NCBI GenBank assembly: GCA_023415075.1
Contig: JAEZLU010000306.1
Span: forward strand, 1 to 10,670
Origin: Bacillota bacterium
GTDB lineage: Bacteria > Bacillota > Negativicutes > Sporomusales > UBA7701
DNA: 10,670 bases
Direction of reading: 5' to 3'
Under the pieces are notes generated by a model, which had not been told where the DNA came from, searched no databases, and saw only the letters and a list, made by a program, of their open reading frames with translations. Position 1 is the first letter of the stretch. Every line of letters starts with the position of its first letter. This document shows positions 1 to 6,296 of this stretch, in pieces. The position numbers and the translations under genes are program-made.

Positions 1-2277
1 ATATTGATCCTCATCGTGGTCAGCATTCTGGTGGGGTCGATGCTGGCGAGCGCGGTGTCGCTCGGGGCCAACGCCTACTTCTCCAAGACTCTATCAAGCT
101 TTGTAGGTGATTACGGCGAGTTCGACCTTATCATCAACGTGCGCGAAGAGATGAAGGAAGACGCCGGCCAGCAGATCCAGAAGATCATAGATGAAGCATT
201 CCCGGGGGCCAAAATGAAAGAAGGCCCGACCATCACCGGCAAGACCAGCTTCTTCATCGCCTTGCCGGCCGAATACAAAAGCAAGAAGGTATATGAGGAA
301 TTAGGCAAAACCTTCGGCAGCATCCCGGGCGGCGCCGGCGTCGGCGTTTTGTCCGAGCCGCGCGTTACCATCCGCGGCGTTCCCGAAGGCGCCAAGAATA
401 TGCTGATGGACCGGATCATGCAAATGGACGGCGTCCGCTTCGCTTTCCGCGACGGCGCAGCTGTGGGCGTGATTTTGTCGTCAATTGAGAAAACTTCGGC
501 TGTCGAAAGCCAAATCAATAATATCCTCAAGCAATACCAGGTAATTGAGATCAGTTTCCCGGTCGGCAGTGAACCGGTAAACCCCATCCGCCTGGGTGAG
601 GCGATTGCCGGCGATATGCGCGGCCAGCTCAGGCTGCAATATGCCGAGAACGTTTCAGTTGACGGCAACAACGACGATATGACCTATGCCGTCAGCACCA
701 TGATGGAAATGCGCCGGTTCCTGAGCGCCTACGCCTCCCAGGTTACCCTGACCCCGGCAGCCGGCAGCAAGCTGGCCAAGGGCGATACAGTGGTATTCCA
801 GGGCGCGGCGGCGGCCCCGCCGGCAGTCGGTGCGGCTGCGGTCAAAGGCAACGCAATTGTCCAGGTTACCGGCGTCAAGGGTGACGGAACAGCCGAAGGC
901 GTGATCGTCCAGGGTGACGCCAGCCAGCTGACCAACACCCCGGGCTACCGGCTGAGCAATAATACAGCGGCAAACGCCGCGGTTACCGCCAGCTACAAAA
1001 ATCCGCGCCAGGAGCTGGGCAACGCTCTGAACGAGACTGCCAAGCTTACCGGCCAGATTCCCGGTTTTGCCCAGGATGCCCAGTCGATGAGCCGCATCGC
1101 CATCGCGGCCCTCGACAACTACAGCAGCGGCGTGGCGGCGGTCGAACAGACCCTTGCCGGCGTGCAGTCGGCGGGAACGGCCATTGAAGCGGCCACCAGC
1201 GGGCTGGCCACCATCGACACAAGCTCGCTGCAGGCTGAGCTGGACACCTCGGCCAAGGGCCTGGGCAGCCTTATGCAGGTCTACAAGCTCATCCAGGGCG
1301 ATTCCGGGACTATCGATAACCTGACTAGTTCCCAGCGCAGCCTGGTGAGTGTGAAAAACGCCCTCGGGGCGCTCGACAACGTGACCGCCAACGCCCGTCA
1401 GGCCCGGACGGCCATCGACGGCGTCGTCACCGGCGGCCGCAGCACCCTGGCAACCTTAAAGGCCTTCGACGCCGCCGGTGCCAGGGGCAACCTGACCGAA
1501 ATGAACGGTCGACTGGCCAAAGTCCAGGAGATCAACGTGCCGCTGGTAACGGCCCAGCTTCAGTACATGGCCGCCAGCGTGCCTAACCTTAAGGACGAGG
1601 ATATCGGCCACACGCTGCAGATTCTCGACAAGTTCATCGCCGGCCAGGTTATTCCCGGCGAGCGCATCCAGATCCTGACGACAAGCAATGTCGGCACCGA
1701 GGCGGTGGCCCCCATTGTCTACCGCCAGGCGGGACATGATAAAGTTACCCTGTATTCGACTGCTCTCGGGGTTATCGAACCTAACGCCCGCGGCCAGATA
1801 TTTCAGGTGCTGCAGGAAGTCAAGGCCATCCTGGCCGGGATGACTGCCATGGCGGCCACCGTTCTCTTCCTGGTTTTCGACCATACCGCGATCATGGCGG
1901 TAATCCGGCGCCGCCGGCTGGCGAACCGGGTCAAAGGCGACGGCTGGCGGGCCAGGATCGCCAGGTTCACACCCTTCACCGCCCTGGAAAATCGCTACGG
2001 GATGGCTATCGGTGCTACCATGCTGACAGCCATGTTCATGATCGCCGGCGGCGGTATCCCCTACCTCCCGTGGATTGGCGTGCCGGTTCTCGGGGCGGCC
2101 ATCGGCCTTATGGTAGCCGCCAACTGCGAAAAAATCAGCCCGGTGGCGTCCGAAGAGGTAATGGCCGGTGAAGCACTCGGCCTGTCGACGGACGAAATCA
2201 TGCGGGAGATCGTTGTGCCGGCCGGCCGGCCGGGCCTGCTGCAGAAATTGAACGGCCGCAAGGTAAAATTCCGCTAA
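1..2277 (+). CDS. Putative ABC-transporter permease-like membrane protein with large extracytoplasmic region (5' partial)
   Basis: The frame is open to the left edge, so the true start probably lies upstream; residues here are counted from the TTG at position 4. Residues 1-23 form a hydrophobic helix. About 580 polar residues follow: two alpha/beta-looking stretches (about 40-115 and 120-190), a beta-rich part with an Ala/Pro-rich linker (about 247-320), and a long helix-rich, possibly coiled-coil part (about 338-530). Hydrophobic helices lie near 609-634, 667-685 and 688-708, with a strongly basic loop (RRRRLANR and following) between the first two. This gives a 1+3 helix topology like MacB/LolC/FtsX-type permeases, with a cytoplasmic C-terminus. 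The tail (720-746) resembles an importer EAA loop: MAGEALGLS, then IVVPAGRPGLL. The ABC ATPase gene starts 12 bp after its stop. I do not recognise the family. A transport role is inferred from topology, tail and neighbour; the substrate is unknown. Confidence 0.72.
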   Translation: MLILIVVSILVGSMLASAVSLGANAYFSKTLSSFVGDYGEFDLIINVREEMKEDAGQQIQKIIDEAFPGAKMKEGPTITGKTSFFIALPAEYKSKKVYEELGKTFGSIPGGAGVGVLSEPRVTIRGVPEGAKNMLMDRIMQMDGVRFAFRDGAAVGVILSSIEKTSAVESQINNILKQYQVIEISFPVGSEPVNPIRLGEAIAGDMRGQLRLQYAENVSVDGNNDDMTYAVSTMMEMRRFLSAYASQVTLTPAAGSKLAKGDTVVFQGAAAAPPAVGAAAVKGNAIVQVTGVKGDGTAEGVIVQGDASQLTNTPGYRLSNNTAANAAVTASYKNPRQELGNALNETAKLTGQIPGFAQDAQSMSRIAIAALDNYSSGVAAVEQTLAGVQSAGTAIEAATSGLATIDTSSLQAELDTSAKGLGSLMQVYKLIQGDSGTIDNLTSSQRSLVSVKNALGALDNVTANARQARTAIDGVVTGGRSTLATLKAFDAAGARGNLTEMNGRLAKVQEINVPLVTAQLQYMAASVPNLKDEDIGHTLQILDKFIAGQVIPGERIQILTTSNVGTEAVAPIVYRQAGHDKVTLYSTALGVIEPNARGQIFQVLQEVKAILAGMTAMAATVLFLVFDHTAIMAVIRRRRLANRVKGDGWRARIARFTPFTALENRYGMAIGATMLTAMFMIAGGGIPYLPWIGVPVLGAAIGLMVAANCEKISPVASEEVMAGEALGLSTDEIMREIVVPAGRPGLLQKLNGRKVKFR

Positions 2278-2289
2278 TGAGGTGATACT

Positions 2290-3063
2290 ATGCTCACGAT
2301 AAAAAATCTTCGCAAAGCATTCGGCAAGGTGGTGGCCGTGGCTGACGTCAGCCTGTCGGTGGGCCGGGGCGAAACCGTCGTCCTGATGGGTCCCTCCGGC
2401 TGCGGCAAATCCACCACCATCCGGACCGTCAACCGGCTCATCGAGCCGGACGGCGGCCAGATAACCTTTGCCGGCCGCGAAATTACCACGCTGGCATCCG
2501 AGGAACTGCGGGCGATGCGCAAACGTATCGGCTTCGTCTTTCAGCAGTTCAACCTTATCGGGCGGCTGACGTCGCTGGAAAATGTTATGCTGGGCCTGGT
2601 CATGGGCGGAATGCCGCGTGAACTGGCCCGGGAAAAGGCGCTGGCCGCCTTGGAAAAGGTCGGCCTCGAGAACGCCTGCGGCCAAAAACCGGGCGAACTC
2701 TCCGGCGGCCAGCAGCAGCGGGTGGGAATCGCCCGCGCTCTGGCCTTCGAGCCGGAGCTCATGCTGTGGGACGAACCCACCGCCTCCCTCGACCCCATCC
2801 TGGTGCGGGAGGTGCTGGTGGTCATGGAGGAACTGGCCAAGTACCGTGCCAGTTCGATGCTGGTGGTTACCCATGAGCTGCCTTTCGCCCTCCACGTAGC
2901 CGACCGTATTGTCCTGATGGACAAGGGGCGGATTGTCGAGGAAGGCCTGCCGGCCAAGGTTTTTGTTACGCCGGCTTCCTCTGTGGGTCAGCGCTATAAA
3001 GAGCTTATCGAATACCAGATGAATACAAGTGCCCAGACGCTGGCGGGCAAGCGGATCGCCTGA
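2290..3063 (+). CDS. ABC transporter ATP-binding protein (polar amino acid/phosphonate importer-like)
   Basis: This is a complete 257-residue ABC ATPase, the usual length for a stand-alone importer ATPase. All nucleotide-binding motifs are visible: Walker A GPSGCGKST (34-42), Q-loop FQQFN with Gln85, signature LSGGQQQ (137-143), Walker B LMLWDEP (157-163), D-loop SLD (166-168) and switch His195. The stretches around FQQFNLIGRLTSLENV and VGIARALAFEP look most like GlnQ/HisP/PhnC-type ATPases rather than exporter domains. The ATG is preceded by GAGGTG at 2279-2284, which begins just past the stop of the upstream membrane-protein gene, so the two are almost certainly co-transcribed and form one system. 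The last 20 residues are a short extension of no clear function. The ATPase call is firm; the substrate is not known, and the nearby LPS genes suggest an envelope role only by association. Confidence 0.93.
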   Translation: MLTIKNLRKAFGKVVAVADVSLSVGRGETVVLMGPSGCGKSTTIRTVNRLIEPDGGQITFAGREITTLASEELRAMRKRIGFVFQQFNLIGRLTSLENVMLGLVMGGMPRELAREKALAALEKVGLENACGQKPGELSGGQQQRVGIARALAFEPELMLWDEPTASLDPILVREVLVVMEELAKYRASSMLVVTHELPFALHVADRIVLMDKGRIVEEGLPAKVFVTPASSVGQRYKELIEYQMNTSAQTLAGKRIA

Positions 3064-3077
3064 TCCGCATTGCCCCC

Positions 3078-3106
3078 TTGCAGGAATAACAAAAGTTGTG
3101 TAGAAT
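3078..3106 (+). promoter_or_regulatory. Candidate sigma-70/A promoter upstream of lpxC
   Basis: In the 73-bp gap between the ABC ATPase gene and lpxC there is TTGCAG (3078-3083) and TAGAAT (3101-3106) separated by exactly 17 bp. The -10 element matches consensus at 5 of 6 positions, the -35 only at 3 of 6. The gap is AT-richer than the genes, which fits a promoter, but read-through from the ABC genes would also serve lpxC. Transcription would start near 3113, leaving a leader of about 24 nt. Confidence 0.35.
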
Positions 3107-3125
3107 TGATAAGAGTTATTTATCA
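3107..3125 (+). repeat. Short inverted repeat abutting the lpxC ribosome binding site
   Basis: TGATAA (3107-3112) and TTATCA (3120-3125) are perfect inverted copies around a 7-nt loop. The right arm touches the first base of the lpxC Shine-Dalgarno AGGAGG (3125-3130), which sits 6 nt before the ATG. The stem is short and AT-rich, so it may be a weak mRNA hairpin, an operator-like site or chance. Confidence 0.25.
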
Positions 3126-3136
3126 GGAGGAGTAGC

Positions 3137-3964
3137 ATGCCTCAGCAAACTACACTGGCCAAAATCGCCTGTTACGAAGGCGTTGGCCTGCATTCGGGGC
3201 AGCCGGTATCGATCGCGCTGAACCCGGCGCCGCCGGAAACCGGCATTGTTTTCGCCCGCGTTGATCTGCCCGGAGTTCCCCGGGTAAGAGCGGCGGCGGC
3301 CAACGTAACAAATACCATGCGGGCTACTACTCTGGAAAATGGCGACGCCAAAGTTTTTACTGTCGAACATTTGCTGTCCGCGTTTTCGGCGATGGGCGTC
3401 GACAACTGCCTAGTGGAAATAAACTCGGTTGAGCCGCCGGTGGCTGACGGCAGTGCGCTGCCTTTCGCCAAGCTTATTCTGGAAGCCGGGATAGCGGCCC
3501 AGGATAGGCCGCGAGCCTATGTCGACATCAGCCGGGAAATCACCATACGGCAGCCGGATAAGTTTATTGCCGTTCTGCCTTATGACGGCTTCAGGATCAG
3601 CTTTACCTCCGTCAATCCCCATCCCCTGATCGGCATTCAGTTTGGCGACTACGAGATTACCCCGGAGCTGTTTATGCGGGAAATTGCTCCCGCCAGGACC
3701 ATCGGCTTCATGCATGAGGTGGCCGCCCTGCATGCGCAGGGGCTGGGCCTGGGCGGAAACCAGGAAAATGTCGTCATCTATGACGAAGGCAAGGTACTGA
3801 CGCCGCTGCGATATCCCGACGAATTGGTACGCCACAAGATTCTTGATGTAATCGGCGATTTGGCCCTGGCCGGCCGTATTCGCGGCCACATAATCGCCGC
3901 CAAGTCCAGTCATGCTCTCAACACCGCCCTGGCGAAACAGATCGCCGCAAGTTGGCAAAAGTGA
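3137..3964 (+). CDS. lpxC: UDP-3-O-acyl-N-acetylglucosamine deacetylase LpxC
   Basis: LpxC is the zinc-dependent cytoplasmic deacetylase that carries out the committed step of lipid A synthesis, removing the N-acetyl group from UDP-3-O-acyl-GlcNAc. The 275-residue protein has the family motifs: EHLLSA (77-82), with catalytic Glu77 and zinc ligand His78; VADGSALPF (102-110); ARTIGFMHEV (186-195); GLGLGGNQENV (202-212); HKILDVIGDL (233-242), with zinc ligands His233 and Asp237; and SSHALN with catalytic His259. These correspond to E. coli Glu78, His79, His238, Asp242 and His265. The start is fixed by AGGAGG at 3125-3130. The protein ends 16 residues after the catalytic His, so it lacks the C-terminal extension that carries the FtsH degron in E. 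coli LpxC. fabZ follows after 20 bp. Confidence 0.98.
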   Translation: MPQQTTLAKIACYEGVGLHSGQPVSIALNPAPPETGIVFARVDLPGVPRVRAAAANVTNTMRATTLENGDAKVFTVEHLLSAFSAMGVDNCLVEINSVEPPVADGSALPFAKLILEAGIAAQDRPRAYVDISREITIRQPDKFIAVLPYDGFRISFTSVNPHPLIGIQFGDYEITPELFMREIAPARTIGFMHEVAALHAQGLGLGGNQENVVIYDEGKVLTPLRYPDELVRHKILDVIGDLALAGRIRGHIIAAKSSHALNTALAKQIAASWQK

Positions 3965-3984
3965 CACGAGGAGGAACTGCTACC

Positions 3985-4413
3985 ATGTTGACCGTGAGTC
4001 AGATCGAAGCCATTATTCCGCACCGCTATCCCTTCCTGTTGGTGGACCGCATCGTCGAGCTGGAGCCCATGAAGCGGGCGGTGGGCATCAAGAACGTGAC
4101 CGCAAACGAGCAGTTTTTCCAGGGACACTTTCCCGGTAAACCGATAATGCCCGGCGTCCTGCTCCTCGAAGCCATGGCCCAGGTAGGCGGCATCGCCATG
4201 TTGGTTGGTGACGAATACCGGGGCAAACTGGCAGTTTTCGCCGGCATCGACCGGGTGAAATTCCGTCGGCCGGTGGTACCGGGCGATCAGGTCCGGATGG
4301 TAGCCGAGCTCGTTAAAGTTCGCGGCACGATGGGCAAAGTGTGGGCGGAGGCGTTCGTCGAGGGTGAACTGGTGGCTGAGGGCGAATTTCTGTTTGCTCT
4401 GACGTCAAAATAG
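3985..4413 (+). CDS. fabZ: 3-hydroxyacyl-[acyl-carrier-protein] dehydratase FabZ
   Basis: FabZ dehydrates (R)-3-hydroxyacyl-ACP to trans-2-enoyl-ACP in fatty acid elongation, using the same substrate pool that LpxA draws on for lipid A. The 142-residue hot-dog-fold protein shows the N-terminal IPHRYPFLLVDR (11-22), the catalytic His48 in GHFPGKPIMPGV (47-58) and catalytic Glu62 in LLLEAMAQ (59-66). The C-terminal part has KFRRPVVPGDQ, typical of the family. I chose the ATG at 3985 because GAGGAGG (3968-3974) lies 10 nt upstream and the length matches the family. The frame is open back to a TTG at 3952, inside the end of lpxC, but that start has no matching ribosome site. In Bacteroidetes LpxC and FabZ are fused; here they are separate but adjacent, in different frames. 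Confidence 0.97.
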   Translation: MLTVSQIEAIIPHRYPFLLVDRIVELEPMKRAVGIKNVTANEQFFQGHFPGKPIMPGVLLLEAMAQVGGIAMLVGDEYRGKLAVFAGIDRVKFRRPVVPGDQVRMVAELVKVRGTMGKVWAEAFVEGELVAEGEFLFALTSK

Positions 4414-4475
4414 GAGCAAAAACAATATAAGTGGCATATTTTATATGTAATATTATTATAAGCAGCGATATTGTC

Positions 4476-4503
4476 TTTACACGCTCATTTTTGCCGGTAT
4501 AGG
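4476..4503 (+). promoter_or_regulatory. Candidate sigma-70/A promoter upstream of lpxA
   Basis: TTTACA (4476-4481, 5 of 6 to the -35 consensus) and TATAGG (4498-4503, 4 of 6 to the -10) are 16 bp apart in the AT-rich gap. If used, the mRNA leader before lpxA would be about 65-70 nt and would contain the inverted repeats described for this gap. TATGAT at 4534-4539 is an alternative -10, but its -35 region is poor. Confidence 0.35.
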
Positions 4504-4505
4504 CC

Positions 4506-4559
4506 GTGTCATTTTTCGACTGGCTAGTCGGATTATGATAGCAACAATCGCTGTGACAC
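4506..4559 (+). repeat. Nested inverted repeats in the lpxA leader region
   Basis: GTGTCA (4506-4511) pairs perfectly with TGACAC (4554-4559) and encloses a small hairpin CGACT-GGCT-AGTCG (4517-4530). A competing pairing exists between AGCGAT...TGT (4464-4474, 2-nt bulge) and ACAATCGCT (4544-4552), which would cross the outer stem. The structure ends 3 nt before the lpxA ribosome site. A regulatory role is speculative. Confidence 0.3.
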
Positions 4560-4576
4560 AGTGAGGAGCTGATGTT

Positions 4577-5401
4577 ATGTTAAAACCCGAAACGGTAGTA
4601 ATACCAATTCGTAAGATACATGAAACCGCCGTTATCCACCCGGGAGCCCGCATCGGCAAAGATGTGGAGGTTGGTCCCTACGCCGTTATCGGCGAGAACG
4701 TCGTTATCGGCGACGGCACTAAAATCGGCGCCCATGTGGTGATCGACGGCTGGACAAGTATAGGCAAAAACTGCGTTATCTATCCCAGCGCCTCTATCGG
4801 TACCGAGCCGCAGGACCTGAAGTTCCGCGGCGAGAAGAGCTATGTATTTATCGGCGACAACTGCAAGATCCGCGAGTTCGCCACCGTTAACCGGGCCACC
4901 GGCGAGGGCGAGGAAACCCGGGTCGGCTCCGGTTGTCTGCTGATGGCTTATACCCATGTCGCCCATAACTGTGTCGTCGGCAACAATGTCGTCATGTCCA
5001 ACGCGGCGACTCTGGCCGGCCACGTAGTTGTGGAAGACCGGGCGGTAATCGGCGGCCTGGCCGGCGTTCACCAGTTCGTCAAGATCGGTCGCAATGCCAT
5101 GATCGGCGGCGCTTCCAAAGTAGTACAGGATGTACCGCCCTTCGTTATCGTCGACGGGCACCCGGCCAAAGTCTGCGGCCTCAATAACGTAGGCTTGGCC
5201 CGGGCCGGCATCAGCGAACTGTCCCGCCGTAACCTGAAAAAGGCCTATAAGATCCTGTTCCGCTCAGGCCTCATCCTGGCGCAGGCCATCGCCGTGATGG
5301 AACAGGAACTTGATTCCTGCGAAGAAGTTGAGCACTTCCTGCGGTTCCTTCGTAACGCCGAGCGCGGCATTTGCCGCGGTCGCCGCGACGAAGACGAATA
5401 A
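4577..5401 (+). CDS. lpxA: Acyl-ACP--UDP-N-acetylglucosamine O-acyltransferase LpxA
   Basis: LpxA transfers an (R)-3-hydroxyacyl chain from ACP to the 3-OH of UDP-GlcNAc, the first step of lipid A synthesis. The 274-residue protein is built of left-handed beta-helix hexapeptide repeats (for example VGPYAVIGENVVIGDGTKIG) over about residues 18-200, followed by a helical C-terminal domain. Family motifs are visible: SIGTEPQDLKF (73-83), the catalytic His130 in THVAHNC (126-132, equivalent to E. coli His125), and HQFVKIGRNAMIGG (165-178). The site matching E. coli Gly173, the acyl-length ruler, is Gly178, which suggests room for a long hydroxyacyl chain. The ATG has GAGGAG 8 nt upstream (4563-4568). 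The N-terminus is 5 residues longer than in E. coli, and the protein ends in a charged RGRRDEDE tail. The stop overlaps the ribosome site of lpxI. Confidence 0.97.
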   Translation: MLKPETVVIPIRKIHETAVIHPGARIGKDVEVGPYAVIGENVVIGDGTKIGAHVVIDGWTSIGKNCVIYPSASIGTEPQDLKFRGEKSYVFIGDNCKIREFATVNRATGEGEETRVGSGCLLMAYTHVAHNCVVGNNVVMSNAATLAGHVVVEDRAVIGGLAGVHQFVKIGRNAMIGGASKVVQDVPPFVIVDGHPAKVCGLNNVGLARAGISELSRRNLKKAYKILFRSGLILAQAIAVMEQELDSCEEVEHFLRFLRNAERGICRGRRDEDE

Positions 5402-5412
5402 GGAGACTGAGG

Positions 5413-6216
5413 ATGAAAAGAATAGGCTTGTTGGCCGGGGTTGGACGACTACCGGTAGAATTTGCCCGTGCCGCTAGCGGCATGGGCTTTGCCGTGATTG
5501 CCGTCGGGGTCGTGCCGGGGGTTGACCCGGCGTTGGCCCAGACGGCAACAAAGTTTTATAGCATAAGCGTCGGCGAGCTTGGGCGAATCCTTGCCACCCT
5601 CAAAGACGAGGGCGTTGGCGAGGTAACCATGCTGGGCAAGGTGACCAAGGAACTGATGTTCAGCGGCGCCGTCCAACTGGACGAGCGCATCAGGCGGCTG
5701 CTCGCCGGCCTGACCGACCAGAGCGACGACACGATCATGCTGGCTTTTGTCCGCGAACTGGCCGCCGAGGGGATCGGCGTCCTCGACCAGACCGCCATGA
5801 TCAGGGCGCTTATGCCGGCGCCGGGCTTACTGACCCGCCGCCCGCCCACCGCGGCCGAGGAAACCGACATGGAACTGGGCTTCAAGATGGCCAAGGAAAT
5901 TGGCCGCCTTGACATAGGCCAGACGGTGGTTGTCAAAAACCGGGCCGTGCTGGCGGTGGAAGCCATCGAGGGCACCGACGCCTGCATCCGCCGCGGCGGT
6001 GAACTGGGCAGGGGTGGGGTAGTGGTTGCCAAAGTCGCCAAGCCCCAGCAGGACCTTAGATTCGACGTTCCCAGCGTCGGTCCCGACACGCTCCGGATTA
6101 TGATTGCCTCTGGCGCCGCGGCCTTGGTCATCGAAGCAGGCAAAACGCTGCTGGTCGACCGGGCGAAAGTGCTGGCGCTGGCCGATGAGAACAATATAAC
6201 CATCGTTGCCCGCTGA
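5413..6216 (+). CDS. lpxI: UDP-2,3-diacylglucosamine diphosphatase LpxI (DUF1009 family)
   Basis: LpxI hydrolyses UDP-2,3-diacylglucosamine to lipid X and UMP; it is an unrelated substitute for LpxH, known from Caulobacter and many other bacteria. The 267-residue protein begins with a Rossmann-like segment IGLLAGVGRLPVEFA (4-18) and has the family's C-terminal block: EGTD (186-189), then IRRGG, VAKVAKPQQD and RFDVPSVGPDT around Asp218. This Asp is probably the counterpart of the residue mutated in the Caulobacter enzyme (Asp225), though I could not align the two. The ATG at 5413 is chosen because AGGAG (5401-5405) sits 7 nt upstream and the product starts with the canonical MKRIGLLAG; earlier in-frame starts lie inside lpxA. 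The gene follows lpxA by 11 bp and is surely co-transcribed. No LpxH-like gene is seen. Confidence 0.95.
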   Translation: MKRIGLLAGVGRLPVEFARAASGMGFAVIAVGVVPGVDPALAQTATKFYSISVGELGRILATLKDEGVGEVTMLGKVTKELMFSGAVQLDERIRRLLAGLTDQSDDTIMLAFVRELAAEGIGVLDQTAMIRALMPAPGLLTRRPPTAAEETDMELGFKMAKEIGRLDIGQTVVVKNRAVLAVEAIEGTDACIRRGGELGRGGVVVAKVAKPQQDLRFDVPSVGPDTLRIMIASGAAALVIEAGKTLLVDRAKVLALADENNITIVAR

Positions 6217-6222
6217 TTTTTG

Positions 6223-6285
6223 CCACAGAGGCATAGAGACACGGAGACAGGAGGGAAACTATCTCTGTGCCTCAATGGTCTGTGG
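6223..6285. repeat. 63-bp imperfect inverted repeat (CCACAGAGGC...-type intergenic element)
   Basis: The left arm (6223-6250) and the right arm (6259-6285, read on the other strand) match at about 22 of 27 aligned positions with one gap, around an 8-nt loop. The outer 7 bp, CCACAGA/TCTGTGG, are perfect. Each arm contains the purine-rich CACAGAG/GAGACAC-like words that I recall from dispersed intergenic repeats in several bacterial phyla. This suggests a REP- or MITE-like mobile repeat, but one copy in the window cannot prove dispersal. RNA from it would fold into a long hairpin followed by a T-rich tract, so it may also terminate or attenuate transcription. Confidence 0.7.
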
Positions 6286-6296
6286 TTTGTATTTTT
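6259..6296 (+). terminator. Possible weak intrinsic terminator or attenuator at the inverted repeat
   Basis: The right arm of the 63-bp inverted repeat is followed directly by TTTGTATTTTT (6286-6296). A hairpin with a uridine-rich tail is the form of a Rho-independent terminator. The stem is long, interrupted by mismatches and not especially GC-rich, and lpxB downstream is needed for the same pathway, so partial read-through is more likely than full termination. Confidence 0.25.

Larger units (their letters stand above)
4414..4576. other. AT-rich 163-bp intergenic region before lpxA
   Basis: This is the longest gap in the window and clearly AT-richer than its flanks, especially 4414-4480. 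No gene is supported. It holds a CATAT/ATATG inverted repeat around TTT (4435-4447), TATTAT runs, a candidate promoter (4476-4503), a near-consensus -10 TATGAT (4534-4539) without a good -35, a hairpin CGACT-GGCT-AGTCG (4517-4530), a longer-range pair GTGTCA (4506-4511)/TGACAC (4554-4559), and the lpxA ribosome site GAGGAG (4563-4568). No GC-rich stem with a T tract is present, so I see no intrinsic terminator after fabZ. Confidence 0.6.

Noticed and set aside
1456..3138. 560-codon open frame on the minus strand
   Set aside because: It lies opposite the permease and ATPase genes, has Gln/His/Asp/Gly-rich composition typical of antisense GC-rich codons, shows no motifs, and crosses a real gene boundary.
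3952..3984. TTG start giving FabZ an 11-residue N-terminal extension
   Set aside because: The extension covers the fabZ ribosome site, has no upstream ribosome site of its own and is not expected for the family; ATG 3985 gives the standard N-terminus.
4432..4447. TGGCAT as part of a sigma-54 (-24/-12) promoter
   Set aside because: No GC element follows at the required spacing after the GG, so the site does not fit.
4535..4564. Nine-codon reading frame (MIATIAVTQ) ending in the lpxA ribosome site
   Set aside because: It could be a leader peptide, but there is no Shine-Dalgarno before its ATG and such short frames are expected by chance.
5556..6275. 239-codon minus-strand frame opposite lpxI
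   Set aside because: It is Ser/Arg/Pro-rich, a shadow of lpxI codons, and starts inside the inverted repeat.
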